Assembly: GCF_030489605.1 (NCBI RefSeq)
Contig: NZ_JAUKFY010000012.1
Location: 1 to 64,000 of the forward strand
Length of the DNA stretch: 64,000 nt
Direction: 5' to 3'
DNA from: Brevibacillus laterosporus
GTDB taxonomy: Bacteria; Bacillota; Bacilli; Brevibacillales; Brevibacillaceae
This document shows positions 16,283 to 26,197 of the stretch, piece after piece. The position numbers and the translations under genes are program-made. Position 1 is the first letter of the stretch. Each line of letters opens with the position of its first letter. The notes below the pieces were generated by a model. It was not told the DNA's origin, searched no databases, and saw only the letters and a list, made by a program, of their open reading frames with translations.

Positions 16283-17488
16283 TCAGGCTTCGTCAGAAAT
16301 AACGAAATGCTCAGCAAGTAAGCCCAAAAATAGCTTGCCGATCTGTAGCATCGAGCGTTCATCCACATCAAACATTGGATGATGGTGCGGATATGTAGCA
16401 TTTATTTCACTATTACCGCCTCCTACACCGATAAAATTCCCCGGTGTTTTTTGTAAATAATAAGCAAAATCCTCCCCGCCCATCTGTGGCGGAACACGGA
16501 GAACTCGTTCATTCCCGACTAGCTGCTTCGCGATCGCCTCCACCCTCTTAGTCTCTGCTGGATCATTCCACACAGACGGATAGCCTCTGCGGTACGCAAA
16601 TTGCGCAGTAGCGCCAGCCCCTTCAACCGTATGCTGGACGATCTTCTGCATAGCTTGTTCGATACCGGTACGGGTTTCCTCACTAAATGTTCGCACTGTT
16701 CCCAGGATCTGTGCAGTGTCTGGAATTACATTGTAAGTAGCGCCGCTTTGAAAGGAGCCTATCGTTAATACAGCAGGTTGCAGAGGATCTACACGTCTGC
16801 TTACCACTTGCTGCAAATTCAAGATAAGCTGGCTGCCAATCACTATGGGGTCAACAGACTCATGAGGACTTGCACCATGTCCGCCTTTGCCCCGAATTTC
16901 AATTTGAAATTCATCGCCTGCGGCCAGCATATATCCTTCCTGTACGCCAATCACTCCCAGTGGCAGCCCAGAGAATACATGGGCCCCATAAATAACATCC
17001 ACTCCATTCAGGCAGCCATCCTCTATCATCGAGATCGCCCCGCCTGGGACTAATTCCTCTGCATGCTGAAAGATCAGAACCACCGTTCCACTAAATTCTT
17101 GCTCATACTCTTTTATTATCTTAGCTGTTCCCAACAAAGCCGCTGTATGTATATCATGACCACATGCATGCATGACTCCAGGAACCCTTGATTTATATTC
17201 CACCTGCTTCTCATCCTGAATCGGGAGCGCATCAAAATCGGCTCGAAACGCCACCGTTTTGCCTTGCTCTTCTGGACTCTTCTGTTTTTTCCCATAAATC
17301 TTAGCAACGATTCCCCGACCACCAACCCCTTCCTGTACCTCAATACCAAGCTTTCTCAAATAAGCTGCTATTTTTCTCGGCGTCTCCACCTCTTGAAAAG
17401 ACAGCTCAGGATACATATGAAAATCCCGACGCAAGTCGACCATTTCTGAATACAGTTCTTCTAATTTGGTGCATGCCTGATGTAGCAT
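16283..17488 (-). CDS. M20-family amidohydrolase
   Basis: The 401-aa protein has the M20D peptidase/aminoacylase pattern. LRRDFHMYPELSFQE is at the N terminus, FRADFDALPIQDE near residue 80, HACGHDIHTAALLG near residue 105, and QHAEELVPGGA near residue 140. The C-terminal metal region MGGEDFAYYLQ is also present. The start at 17488 follows AAAAAAGGAGG; the longer frame to 17539 lacks a site. Relatives cleave N-acyl amino acids (hippurate, IAA-conjugates, N-acetyl-diaminopimelate). The substrate is not predictable. It is upstream of the decayed transporter on the same strand. Confidence 0.85.
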   Translation of the reverse strand: MLHQACTKLEELYSEMVDLRRDFHMYPELSFQEVETPRKIAAYLRKLGIEVQEGVGGRGIVAKIYGKKQKSPEEQGKTVAFRADFDALPIQDEKQVEYKSRVPGVMHACGHDIHTAALLGTAKIIKEYEQEFSGTVVLIFQHAEELVPGGAISMIEDGCLNGVDVIYGAHVFSGLPLGVIGVQEGYMLAAGDEFQIEIRGKGGHGASPHESVDPIVIGSQLILNLQQVVSRRVDPLQPAVLTIGSFQSGATYNVIPDTAQILGTVRTFSEETRTGIEQAMQKIVQHTVEGAGATAQFAYRRGYPSVWNDPAETKRVEAIAKQLVGNERVLRVPPQMGGEDFAYYLQKTPGNFIGVGGGNSEINATYPHHHPMFDVDERSMLQIGKLFLGLLAEHFVISDEA

Positions 17489-17675
17489 CGGCTCTCCTCC
17501 TTTTTTAAAAAATACGCTATATTTTATCAGAATTATCAATTATTGCCTATTGTACTTTCTGTATGGATGCATCGCAAGGAAAGAAGTAGCAACATAGTAT
17601 TGCGATACTTATTGTTTATTCCCAATATGTACGATAGTCTTGAAAGGAAAGATCATCACCCAAGGAGGTACATCT

Positions 17676-18251
17676 ATGAAAAAAATTGTAGTTGCATTGT
17701 TTGCCCTTATGCTTCTGTTAACTGCTTGCGACCCCCTCCGTTCTACCGAAAATGACCCTATTTCGCAACAGGACATGATTTCTCTTTTACAGCCTAAACT
17801 AGAAAAAGCATCTACCTATGAAAAATTTACTCGCGTTTATGCCAAAGAAGCAGCAGGGGGGGAAAAAATTGCTACCATCACAAAAGATGGTGTAGAAACA
17901 GAAAATACCGCCGCGGCTAAGGATATGATTGTGAAAAACCAAACCGAAGCTAAAGAGATGTACATTTTAAAGCCGGACAAGTTCGCGAAAAGATATAAAC
18001 AAATCGGGGAAGCAAAAGACGGATTTAAAGAGTATCAAGCAATCGGGGAAATCAAAGCGATTGAAGTGACCTCGGACCTGCTAAAAGAAGCCAATATCCC
18101 GACCAAGGAATTTTATTTTCTTGCAGCTTGGAAAGAGAAAATGATCGTTAAGGAAGGCGACTATCTCGTATCGCCGTTGGACTATTCAGAAGTATACCGC
18201 ATCGCTAAAAAAGAGTTTTTCGAGACCTATCGATTGAAGGAAAAGCAGTAA
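17676..18251 (+). CDS. Lipoprotein of unknown function
   Basis: The 191-aa protein has a Sec/SPII signal (MKKIVVALFALMLLLTAC, lipobox LLTAC with Cys18), so it should be lipidated on the outer face of the membrane. The mature part is lysine/glutamate-rich and mixed alpha/beta, with no domain I recognise. AAGGAGG precedes the ATG. It is a single gene with its own terminator, convergent with qoxD. Confidence 0.7.
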   Translation: MKKIVVALFALMLLLTACDPLRSTENDPISQQDMISLLQPKLEKASTYEKFTRVYAKEAAGGEKIATITKDGVETENTAAAKDMIVKNQTEAKEMYILKPDKFAKRYKQIGEAKDGFKEYQAIGEIKAIEVTSDLLKEANIPTKEFYFLAAWKEKMIVKEGDYLVSPLDYSEVYRIAKKEFFETYRLKEKQ

Positions 18252-18288
18252 GGCATTACAAATCACCCAACCTCGTGTGCAAGGAGAA

Positions 18289-18331
18289 AAAGGAGCCCGA
18301 TCATGAAGAGTGGGCTCCTTTTTTCTTTTTT
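18289..18331. terminator. Bidirectional terminator between lipoprotein gene and qoxD
   Basis: AAGGAGCCC (18290-18298) pairs with GGGCTCCTT (18312-18320), followed by TTTTTCTTTTTT on plus and preceded by A-rich sequence. Confidence 0.85.
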
Positions 18332-18344
18332 GATTACGAACAGA

Positions 18345-18629
18345 TCACTGGTACCCCCAGATCATGCATAGCAAAGTTCCAAAGACTGTAACAAGCGCTA
18401 TAAATAATGCGTAATAGAGATTGGTATAGATTGATATTTTATCTCCTGTCTCGCCTGTGTGCATAAAGACAACGAGCTGAACGGCAGCTTGAATGAACGC
18501 TGTTACCAGCAGAATGGTCATCCCAGCTGCAAATGACATGCTGAAGAAATACACTGTCAGGGCTAATGCAGTAAGAATCAGCGACAAACCAAAGCCGATT
18601 ACTTGTTTGCGAGGGAATAATTCTCTCAT
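18345..18629 (-). CDS. qoxD: Quinol oxidase subunit IV
   Basis: The 94-aa protein has three hydrophobic segments (around residues 12-30, 36-58 and 68-92), as in QoxD/CyoD. It is the last gene of the qox operon, and its start overlaps the end of qoxC by 4 nt. It supports assembly of the haem-copper terminal oxidase in the cytoplasmic membrane. Confidence 0.9.
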   Translation of the reverse strand: MRELFPRKQVIGFGLSLILTALALTVYFFSMSFAAGMTILLVTAFIQAAVQLVVFMHTGETGDKISIYTNLYYALFIALVTVFGTLLCMIWGYQ

Positions 18630-19228
18630 GTTGCCATCATTCCTTTCAGATAGACGAAGCTAAAAATGAAGATCCACACAACGTCTAGGAAATGCCAGTA
18701 CAGTGAGAAAATGAATGATTTATTCGCTGTTTGAGGAGTCAATCCTCGCTTTCTGACCTGCATGATGATAAATAATCCCCAAATTAATCCAAAAGAAACG
18801 TGGGCTCCATGAGTTCCCAATGTTGTTAATAAAATCGCTGTAAATGCGCTGGTTTGCAAGCCTGCTCCAATGTGGCCGTAATGAAGAAACTCGTAGATTT
18901 CAACACCTAAAAATCCAAGCCCAAGCAACAAGGTGATCGCAAAAAATGTAAGCATTGCTTTTTTGTTGCCGATACGCATGGCATGAATGCCAAGACCGAT
19001 GATAAAGCTACTTGTTAAAAGCAGAATCGTTTCAACCAGTACGGGAGTAATTTTGAAAATTTCGGCTCCAGTAGGGCCGTTGCCAGTACGATCAACCAGG
19101 GTGAAATAAGAAGCAAACAGCGTTCCAAACAGTACAATCTCAGCTCCCAAGAAAATCCAGAATCCTAGAATGTTCAAGGAGTTTTGTTCAGTACTGTACT
19201 CAAGCGGTAGCGAGTGATCTATTTTCAT
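18626..19228 (-). CDS. qoxC: Quinol oxidase subunit III
   Basis: The 200-aa protein is of the COX3/CyoC family with five transmembrane segments. LGFWIFLGAEIVLFGTLFAS, LGTHGAHVSFGLIWG and LYWHFLDVVWIFIF are family hallmarks. It overlaps qoxB and qoxD by 4 nt each, indicating translational coupling. Confidence 0.92.
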   Translation of the reverse strand: MKIDHSLPLEYSTEQNSLNILGFWIFLGAEIVLFGTLFASYFTLVDRTGNGPTGAEIFKITPVLVETILLLTSSFIIGLGIHAMRIGNKKAMLTFFAITLLLGLGFLGVEIYEFLHYGHIGAGLQTSAFTAILLTTLGTHGAHVSFGLIWGLFIIMQVRKRGLTPQTANKSFIFSLYWHFLDVVWIFIFSFVYLKGMMAT

Positions 19229-21174
19229 TTTATTGCACCTCGCAATCTATTTTCGGTCTCTTCTATTTCTTCAACCGAGATGTAATAACCGTCATCCTGC
19301 TCAAACGATCGGTGACTCAGGCAAATAAAAATTCCAATGGTTGCAAGGATTACAACATTCCACACAGAAAAGACAAAGGCAAAGCCCCATACAAAAAAGA
19401 TACAGCTCAAAATAAACGGAGCACCGCTGTTATTTCGCATATGAATCTTTTTATAGGTACCTGGAAACAGGCAACGGCCTTTTTTCTTAGCATCCCAGAA
19501 TGCTTCTATTGAATGAGTTTGCGGTGTAATAGCAAAGTTATACGCTGGTACGGGATTATGAGTTGCCCATTCAAGAGAACGTGCATCCCATGGGTCGGCC
19601 TCTATATTTCTTGGAGCAAAGCGAATACTCCAGTACATGTTATAAACAAGCAGCACAAAGCCCACTAGCAGGCCTAGTGCTCCAATGAACGAAATAAAGT
19701 TCAAGGGTCCAAAGCCTGTTGATTCAGAATAGGTGTACATACGTCGAGCCTGTCCATCTAAACCAGAGAGAAACATCGGGAAAAATGCCACGTTAAAGCT
19801 AATGGCGATCACCCAGAACGCCCACTTACCAATCCTTTCATGCAGCATAAAACCAAACATTTTTGGCCACCAGTAAGTAAGACCAGCAATCATGGCAAAT
19901 ACAACACCAGGTATGATGACATAATGGAAGTGAGCTACTAAAAACATCGTATTATGATATTGGTAGTCGGCTGCTGACATCCCAAGCATAACCCCAGTTA
20001 CCCCGCCAATTAAGAAAATCGGGATAAAGCCTAAAGAATAAAGCATCGGAACAGTGAAAACAATTTTGCCCCGCCAGAGAGTGAATAGCCAGTTAAATAT
20101 TTTAATCCCCGTAGGAACAGCTATGGCCATTGTTGTAATGGAGAAGATACTGTTTGTTAACGCTCCCTGTCCCATTGTGAAGAAATGGTGTGTCCAAACT
20201 AAAAAGGAAAGCAGAGAGATGATCACCATAGAAGCAACCATTGATTTGTAACCATACAGATTGCGGCGTGCAAAGGTTGAAATAATCTCACTGTATACAC
20301 CGAACGCGGGAAGTACTAGGATATAAACCTCAGGATGTCCCCACACCCAAAATAAATTCGCCCAAAGCATATCCATGCCGCCATTCGTCGATGCGAAGAA
20401 GTGTGTTCCGAATAGCCGATCCATTGTCATCATGATCAGTGCCACAGTTAATACAGGAAATGCAAATACTACGATTACGTTCGTAACGAAAGCAGACCAT
20501 GTAAACATAGGCATTTTCATAAGGGTGATACCAGGTGCTCTCATTTTAAGAATCGTAGTGATAAAGTTAATACCGGATATCAAGGTACCAAGTCCAGAGA
20601 TTTGAAGTGCTAGCGCATAATAGTTAGTACCAACCGATGGACTAAATTCATTACCTGCCAGCGGAAAATAAGCAGACCAGCCTGCATCCGGGGAACCTCC
20701 AATGACAAACGAAATGTTAAATAGCATCGCACCCATAAAAAACAGCCAAAAGCTCAGTGCATTCAACCTTGGGAACGCTACGTCACGAGCTCCGATTTGC
20801 AGGGGGACGACAAAGTTCATTAATGCATAAATGAATGGCATTGCCATAAAGATGAGCATCACAGTCCCATGTGTTGTAAATATTTCATTATAGTGCTGAG
20901 CATCGAGCAAGGTATTCTCTGGTACGGCTGTCTGAGCACGCATCATAATCGCATCAGCGCCACCTCTAAATAGCATCAACAAAGCCGATATGAGATACAT
21001 AATGCCGATCCGTTTGTGGTCTACCGTTGTTAACCATTCCCGCCAGAGATAGCCCCATTTTTTATAATAGGTCAGCACTCCGATGATCCCGAGCATAGTC
21101 AGAATAATGGCAACCACCGATGCATAAATCGCAGGACTGGGATGAGGAACGGCGAATTTCGTAAAGTAATCCAT
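19225..21174 (-). CDS. qoxB: Quinol oxidase subunit I (haem-copper)
   Basis: The 649-aa catalytic subunit passes electrons from menaquinol to oxygen and pumps protons. TTHGTVMLIFMAMPF carries a haem ligand His, WGHPEVYILVLPAFG holds the Cu-B/cross-linked His-Tyr motif, and AHFHYVIIPG gives the haem His pair. Start 21174 is chosen because GGAGCC lies upstream and the sequence MDYFTKFAVPHPSP begins there. The longer frame to 21276 would overlap qoxA. Confidence 0.95.
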   Translation of the reverse strand: MDYFTKFAVPHPSPAIYASVVAIILTMLGIIGVLTYYKKWGYLWREWLTTVDHKRIGIMYLISALLMLFRGGADAIMMRAQTAVPENTLLDAQHYNEIFTTHGTVMLIFMAMPFIYALMNFVVPLQIGARDVAFPRLNALSFWLFFMGAMLFNISFVIGGSPDAGWSAYFPLAGNEFSPSVGTNYYALALQISGLGTLISGINFITTILKMRAPGITLMKMPMFTWSAFVTNVIVVFAFPVLTVALIMMTMDRLFGTHFFASTNGGMDMLWANLFWVWGHPEVYILVLPAFGVYSEIISTFARRNLYGYKSMVASMVIISLLSFLVWTHHFFTMGQGALTNSIFSITTMAIAVPTGIKIFNWLFTLWRGKIVFTVPMLYSLGFIPIFLIGGVTGVMLGMSAADYQYHNTMFLVAHFHYVIIPGVVFAMIAGLTYWWPKMFGFMLHERIGKWAFWVIAISFNVAFFPMFLSGLDGQARRMYTYSESTGFGPLNFISFIGALGLLVGFVLLVYNMYWSIRFAPRNIEADPWDARSLEWATHNPVPAYNFAITPQTHSIEAFWDAKKKGRCLFPGTYKKIHMRNNSGAPFILSCIFFVWGFAFVFSVWNVVILATIGIFICLSHRSFEQDDGYYISVEEIEETENRLRGAIK

Positions 21175-21226
21175 ACTATTGTGGCTCCTTTTTGAAAATA
21201 ATTGTCTTATGGAAAAACGTAGGAAA

Positions 21227-22093
21227 CTACTCGTCCCGAGCTGTACCATGATGGTGGTGATGACCGCCATTTGCACCTTCTGGAGCTGGTTTAAACTCTA
21301 AATGTGTTCCCGTATAGGTGGATTGTCCAACATGACCCGTCTCTAGTAATGTATTGAATTTTTGTTCCGTCAGAGGTTCGGCCGTTTTTTTCACCTCTTC
21401 CACCCATTTCTCATATTTCGCTACAGTCATTGCCTCGACATTGAATGTATTTTCAGCAAAGCCTTTGCCGCTAAAATTTGCATTTCGCCCCATATAATCA
21501 CCTGGTACATCAGCGGCTAGATGTAAGGTTGTTACCATGTCTGCCATGGCATATTTTTGTCCTCCAAGTTGCGGAACCCAGAAACTGGTAATCGGCCCAT
21601 AGGAATAAAGCTTAAATTCAATAGGTCGGTTTATTGGGATACGCAGGTAATTGACCGTTTCAATATTTTCTTGTGGATAGCTAAAATGCCACTTCCAATT
21701 AGAGCTTGAAGCATAAATAACTAACGGTTTTTTATCCTCATATCCCTGTGGTCTTGACTCTACAATATAATTGCTTTTCACAGAGATCACAGAAAGAATA
21801 ATGACGATGAGTACTGGAATCCCCACGCAAACCATTTCTACAACCAGACTCCCTTCTATATAGGGAGGCTCATATTCTTCTTTTTGTTTGGAGGCTCGAT
21901 ATTTGGTGACCATAAATACGAAAAGAGCAATAACTACAACGACAATAAACAACATCGTCCAAATGGAGATCATAATTACGTCAGCTTGTGTTTGGGCTTG
22001 AGGTCCTTTTGGGTCTAAAACCAATAATCTGTCACCACAGCCCGTAAGCAATGAAATCGCAGCGAAAATGAAAGTATAAAGAGCCCATTTCAT
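21227..22093 (-). CDS. qoxA: Quinol oxidase subunit II, lipoprotein with His-rich tail
   Basis: The 288-aa protein has a lipoprotein signal (SLLTGC), two transmembrane helices (about 40-62 and 85-107) and a periplasmic-type cupredoxin domain. The CuA ligand Cys pair is absent (NFSGKGF in its place), so the enzyme should be a quinol rather than a cytochrome c oxidase. The C terminus ends GGHHHHHGTARDE, a run of five His that may bind metal. It is the first gene of qoxABCD. Confidence 0.92.
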   Translation of the reverse strand: MKWALYTFIFAAISLLTGCGDRLLVLDPKGPQAQTQADVIMISIWTMLFIVVVVIALFVFMVTKYRASKQKEEYEPPYIEGSLVVEMVCVGIPVLIVIILSVISVKSNYIVESRPQGYEDKKPLVIYASSSNWKWHFSYPQENIETVNYLRIPINRPIEFKLYSYGPITSFWVPQLGGQKYAMADMVTTLHLAADVPGDYMGRNANFSGKGFAENTFNVEAMTVAKYEKWVEEVKKTAEPLTEQKFNTLLETGHVGQSTYTGTHLEFKPAPEGANGGHHHHHGTARDE

Positions 22094-22283
22094 TTTTTAT
22101 CGATTACCCCTTTCTTGTTGATTTTTAAAATTGATAACCGCCAATCCACATTCCTATCCTAATGAACGATCCTTAAAAAGTCGCCATCCAATCTGAAACC
22201 ATTTCTCTCATCCATGTTCAACACTTTGCAACAATACCGACAAGAAATAGTCACAAAATTAACCTTTAACGGTAATACACAAC
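22094..22283. other. Upstream region of qoxA
   Basis: This AT-rich stretch presumably contains the qox promoter. I see no confident -35/-10 pair or known operator. Confidence 0.35.
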
Positions 22284-22343
22284 ACAAAAAAGCCTCAAAG
22301 ACAGACATAGGAGAGCTCTCGTCAATCTTTGAGACTTGTTTTT
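22284..22343. terminator. Terminator downstream of the aldo/keto reductase gene
   Basis: CTCAAAGA (22294-22301) pairs with TCTTTGAG (22326-22333). On the minus strand GGCTTTTTTG follows, and on plus ACTTGTTTTTT. A GAGAGCTCTC palindrome fills the loop. Confidence 0.65.
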
Positions 22344-22368
22344 TAGCTATATGATCATTTTGACAGAT

Positions 22369-22417
22369 GTAGTCCGACCATCGCCATGTAGCGCCGCAAC
22401 GTGTGCCGGGAGAGGCA
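22369..22417. repeat. Dispersed intergenic repeat, copy 1
   Basis: This 49-bp GC-rich segment begins GTAGTCCGACC, contains CGCCATGTAGC and ends GGGAGAGGCA. It matches 41 of 49 positions with the reverse complement of 45663-45711. It lies outside any gene, next to a terminator. I do not recognise the element. Confidence 0.6.
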
Positions 22418-22437
22418 ACGTGAAAAAAATAAGTACC

Positions 22438-23469
22438 CTACTGTTTAGGAGCCGGCTTACTATTAGAATCGGATAGAGGTTGGCGTAAACGCTCGCCATA
22501 TCCATTTACCCAGAGAAGCTCCAATTGCTCGTATTCTTCCTTGGAAAGTGGAGTAGTCTTTGAAGCTAGTGCAAACTCTCTTAGTTGCTCCTCACTCGTA
22601 ATATTTGGTATTACAGAGAGAACAGAGGAGTGATAGAGTGAAAACTGGATCGCCAGTTGTCCCAATGTACGCTTTTCATGATCAAATATCCCTTTAGCCT
22701 TTAATTCATTCACTACTTCATTGCCCGCTCTCATCCACTCCACGGGACGATGGGCTCTGTGGTCTGATTTACTGAAATGCTGATTGGGATCATATGTGCC
22801 ATCCAACAGTCCGGAAGCATGAGGAATGCGTATGATTAATGTCCGTGCCTCTTCTGCTGCCACCTGCAATAGGTCCCTAGCCGGCTCCTGCTCAACTATA
22901 TTGTTGATGACTTGCACCGCTTCATATCCTCTTTTCCATGCCTCCAAGGATTCATTTTTCCAGCCTAGATCGGGCCCCATCGCCGTTCCATAATGACGGA
23001 TTTTCCCTTGCGCTTTTAATTGTTCCAGAGCTTCTATGATCTCATCGTTTTGGATTGCCTCCATCCGCGGATTGTGAAGCTGGTAATAATCAATATAATC
23101 TGTGCGAAGTCGTTTCAAGCTCTGTTCACAGGCTAGCATAATATGCTTCGTAGACCAGTTTTGTGGAAGCTCTGCGTGCCCTTTTCTCTCCCCCGTATTT
23201 TGGTAGATATCATATCCAAATTTAGTAGCTATAAATATCCTGTCACGCACATTCCCTAATGTCTTTGCAATGATTTCTTCACCATAGCCGTCACCATAGA
23301 CATCTGCCGTATCAAAAAAGGTGATTCCATAATCTTGGTAGGCAGACTGAAGAAGTCTCTCCCCCACACCTCGATCAGTTACCCCCCACCATTTGGTCGC
23401 TACCGTCCATACCCCAAAGCCAATTTCAGATACTAGAGAATCTGTACCCGGAAACTTGCGATATTTCAT
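22438..23469 (-). CDS. Aldo/keto reductase
   Basis: The 343-aa NADPH-dependent TIM-barrel oxidoreductase has the AKR signature [15 protein letters not shown], catalytic lysine in FIATKFGYD, and [12 protein letters not shown] with the family His. Start 23469 is preferred because GGGGAGAG lies just upstream. It is divergent (176 bp) from a MocR-type regulator, a common arrangement for a regulator and its target. Substrate unknown; some family members reduce pyridoxal. Confidence 0.85.
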   Translation of the reverse strand: MKYRKFPGTDSLVSEIGFGVWTVATKWWGVTDRGVGERLLQSAYQDYGITFFDTADVYGDGYGEEIIAKTLGNVRDRIFIATKFGYDIYQNTGERKGHAELPQNWSTKHIMLACEQSLKRLRTDYIDYYQLHNPRMEAIQNDEIIEALEQLKAQGKIRHYGTAMGPDLGWKNESLEAWKRGYEAVQVINNIVEQEPARDLLQVAAEEARTLIIRIPHASGLLDGTYDPNQHFSKSDHRAHRPVEWMRAGNEVVNELKAKGIFDHEKRTLGQLAIQFSLYHSSVLSVIPNITSEEQLREFALASKTTPLSKEEYEQLELLWVNGYGERLRQPLSDSNSKPAPKQ

Positions 23470-23645
23470 AATCTTCTCTCCCCTCAGCATGCCTGATAAT
23501 TGTAAGAATAGGTATAATATGTTTTAGTAACATGAAGAGCTATTTTTTCATTATAAAAACGTATGATCTGAAAGGAACCGTCCAGTCCCGTCCTATTATG
23601 ACCATCCACTACGCCTAAATGATTTGAAAGGAAGTGAAATCTTGC

Positions 23646-25088
23646 ATGGAATGGCAGCCCAATCGTAAAAGTCGAATCCCAATATATAAGCAAATTTCAC
23701 AATATCTTGAACAGCGTATTGCGAATGGAGAATATCCTTCAGGTACAATTCTTCCTTCCGAACGCTTACTTTCCAAGGAATTAGATGTAAATCGTTCGAC
23801 AATTGTAGCTGCTTATGAAGAATTGCGCGCCTCCGGTATTGTGGAAAGCTTACGGGGGAAAGGGACGATTGTAAGCCGGGATATCTGGGGAGCATCTCGC
23901 AAGCGCATTCCAAACTGGGAGAAACTGATTGAAACAGGGTCATTTCTTCCAAACACAGCAATGATGCGTTCGATACGAAAAGAGACTTTTGGTCTTGATT
24001 TGATCGATCTGGCAAGCGGGGAGCTATCACCTGATTTGTCTGCTTCCTCCTATTTTCAAAGCATCATGTCCAATGAAACCTTCACTTATCACGTAGGTTA
24101 TGACCATCCACAGGGTAATCTGAAGCTACGTGAAACCATCGCTTTACACTTAAAGGAATCGCGGAATATCTCTGCAACACCTTCATCTATATTAATTACT
24201 TCCGGGGCCCAGCAGGCTCTGTACCTGATTGTTCAGTGTTTATTGCAGCCAGGCGATGCAGTTGCAATTGAAGACCCCTCCTATTGCTATTCTTTGCCAT
24301 TATTTAAATCAGCAGGACTAAGAACCTTCCTATTGCCTGTTGATGATAGCGGGATTAATCCAGATGATATTGTAGAGTTGCATAAACAGCATCGTATAAA
24401 GATGGTCTTTCTTAACCCCAATTTTCAAAATCCGAATGGGTCTTATTTAAGCTTAGAGCGTAGAAAGCGGGTTCTAGAAATCTCCTCTGACTTAGGCATC
24501 CCGATCATTGAGGATGATCCGTACAGTCTAACAGCTTTTGATAACACACAAGCTACAACATTAAAATCGCTGGATGAAAATGGTACGGTTCTCTATGTCA
24601 GTTCCTTAAGTAAAATTGTTGCATCTGGTCTGCGCATTGGCTGGATATTTGGCCCGCAAACCGTTATTGAACGTTTAGCAGACGCCAAACAGCAAATCGA
24701 TTTTGGGCATAGCATTATACCGGAATGGATTGCAACCAAGTTTTTATCGTCCGAGGATTTCCCTGCCCATTTACGTAAGCTGCGGAATTTACTCGCGATT
24801 AACAAGGATAAAATGACGTTTTCCTTATATGATCAGCTTGAGGATCAGGTAGAGTTTCTGGCACCTGAGGGCGGGATTCATATTTGGTGCAGGATAAAGG
24901 AGAATGTTAACGAGCAACAATTAGTCAAGGAGGCGGTCAAACAAGGGGTTGTGTATGTTCCAGGAAGTGTATTCGGTACACAAAAGGGCTATGTTCGCTT
25001 TACGTTTGGTCGCGTGATGGATGACCAGATTCATGAGGCTATCTCTCGTTTTTCAACCGCCTTACATAATGTTAAAAAAGGTACATAA
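23646..25088 (+). CDS. MocR-family (GntR-aminotransferase fusion) regulator
   Basis: The protein is about 480 aa. A winged-helix GntR domain spans about residues 1-75 (PIYKQISQYLEQRIANGEYP, LPSERLLSKELDVNRSTI). An aminotransferase-like domain follows with IEDPSYCYSLP, FLNPNFQNPNG and the PLP lysine in VSSLSKIVASGLRIGW. MocR proteins usually sense PLP or PLP-amino acid adducts and regulate nearby genes, often divergent ones; here the aldo/keto reductase is the obvious candidate. The ATG at 23646 is favoured over the GTG at 23634, which sits directly after the GGAA site. Confidence 0.88.
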   Translation: MEWQPNRKSRIPIYKQISQYLEQRIANGEYPSGTILPSERLLSKELDVNRSTIVAAYEELRASGIVESLRGKGTIVSRDIWGASRKRIPNWEKLIETGSFLPNTAMMRSIRKETFGLDLIDLASGELSPDLSASSYFQSIMSNETFTYHVGYDHPQGNLKLRETIALHLKESRNISATPSSILITSGAQQALYLIVQCLLQPGDAVAIEDPSYCYSLPLFKSAGLRTFLLPVDDSGINPDDIVELHKQHRIKMVFLNPNFQNPNGSYLSLERRKRVLEISSDLGIPIIEDDPYSLTAFDNTQATTLKSLDENGTVLYVSSLSKIVASGLRIGWIFGPQTVIERLADAKQQIDFGHSIIPEWIATKFLSSEDFPAHLRKLRNLLAINKDKMTFSLYDQLEDQVEFLAPEGGIHIWCRIKENVNEQQLVKEAVKQGVVYVPGSVFGTQKGYVRFTFGRVMDDQIHEAISRFSTALHNVKKGT

Positions 25089-25171
25089 TAAATTAGATAA
25101 CGTCTGCTTTCTTCCATACAGATTATTATTTTGTATGTATTCACGCTGTCTTAGCATTCGTACATGCACAC

Positions 25172-25214
25172 AAAAAACAGTCGGGGTAGAAGGTTAATCC
25201 TCCCCGACTGTCTC
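25172..25214. terminator. Bidirectional terminator between MocR and phzF-like genes
   Basis: CAGTCGGGG (25178-25186) and CCCCGACTG (25202-25210) form a strong stem, with A6 before it and TCTC after it. Confidence 0.75.
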
Positions 25215-25218
25215 TAGC

Positions 25219-26112
25219 TTAGATAGAGATTTCGAATGCTTTCACATAAACGGCCGTACCTGTAATCTCAACATCATACGATTCATGATTTTTACTAATG
25301 GTTACCTCTACCCTACCGTCCTTTTGGATTTCCTGACCTTGTTCGATCACGAGACGCAGTTTTGTATCAAAATCATCGCTTATATATTGAGCATAATAGG
25401 CTCCCATCACGCCTGAAGCCGTGCCTGTCACAGGGTCCTCCCTTGTACCTGAAAACGGCGAGGAGAAATGGCGTCCATGCATTTGTGCTTGAGAATCATA
25501 CGTTTCCAGACAAAATGGATGAACAGATGCTTTTGGCATCTCCTGTAACACACTTGGGAAACGTGCATTGTCAGGCTTCATTTTTTGAAAGGCACTCAGC
25601 TTTTTTATAGGGACTAGCAAGGTCCAAATACCTGTACTGCCGTATGTAATGGGTAAATCAGTTTCGATATCGTCGATTGTAAGACCGATTGAGTCTGCCA
25701 GCTCCTCCTGAGACCCTGTAAAATCCTCAAACTGCGGAGCTGCCTGCTTCATCGTAATATACCGTTTATCATCTGTACCCATCTCCATTTTTATTGGTAA
25801 TATTCCTGCTTTTGTTTCGATGGTTAGATGATTTTTATCTCCTAATTGCCCTGTAGTCTTTAGCGCGTAAATAGCAGCAATGGTTGCATGACCGCAGAGA
25901 TTATTTTCATGTCCTGGTGTAAAATAACGAATTCTAAGGTCAGCTACGTCTGAAGCGAGTACAAAAGCCGTTTCATTAAATCCTACCTTTTGTGCTACCT
26001 CTTGCATTTCTTTTTCCGTCAGTTCATTACCTGTAAAGACTACACCTGCCGGATTTCCTTTATCAGGTTGCGTGCTAAAGGCATCATAGTGATACACCTG
26101 TATTGTATTCAT
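25219..26112 (-). CDS. PhzF-family isomerase-like protein
   Basis: The 297-aa protein matches the PhzF/DapF-fold family. [20 protein letters not shown] is at the N terminus, GFNETAFVL follows with the conserved Glu (about residue 47), [17 protein letters not shown] follows, and [15 protein letters not shown] is near residue 227. The reaction of most family members outside phenazine biosynthesis is unknown. GAGGAGC precedes the ATG. No phenazine genes are nearby, so it should not be read as a phenazine locus. Confidence 0.85.
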   Translation of the reverse strand: MNTIQVYHYDAFSTQPDKGNPAGVVFTGNELTEKEMQEVAQKVGFNETAFVLASDVADLRIRYFTPGHENNLCGHATIAAIYALKTTGQLGDKNHLTIETKAGILPIKMEMGTDDKRYITMKQAAPQFEDFTGSQEELADSIGLTIDDIETDLPITYGSTGIWTLLVPIKKLSAFQKMKPDNARFPSVLQEMPKASVHPFCLETYDSQAQMHGRHFSSPFSGTREDPVTGTASGVMGAYYAQYISDDFDTKLRLVIEQGQEIQKDGRVEVTISKNHESYDVEITGTAVYVKAFEISI

Positions 26113-26197
26113 TGTAACAGCTCCTCAGGAATCAGTAAGAACATATATAATCCTGATTCTAACATGGGGCCTTCTTTGCGCCCAATAAAAATCTGTG

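Noticed and set aside
22284-22343. T-box or riboswitch
   Set aside because: Only a simple hairpin with T-rich ends was seen, with no T-box motif and no gene in the right orientation close downstream on plus.
25219-26112. Phenazine biosynthesis locus
   Set aside because: The PhzF-like gene stands alone; no other phz genes are near and PhzF homologues are widespread.
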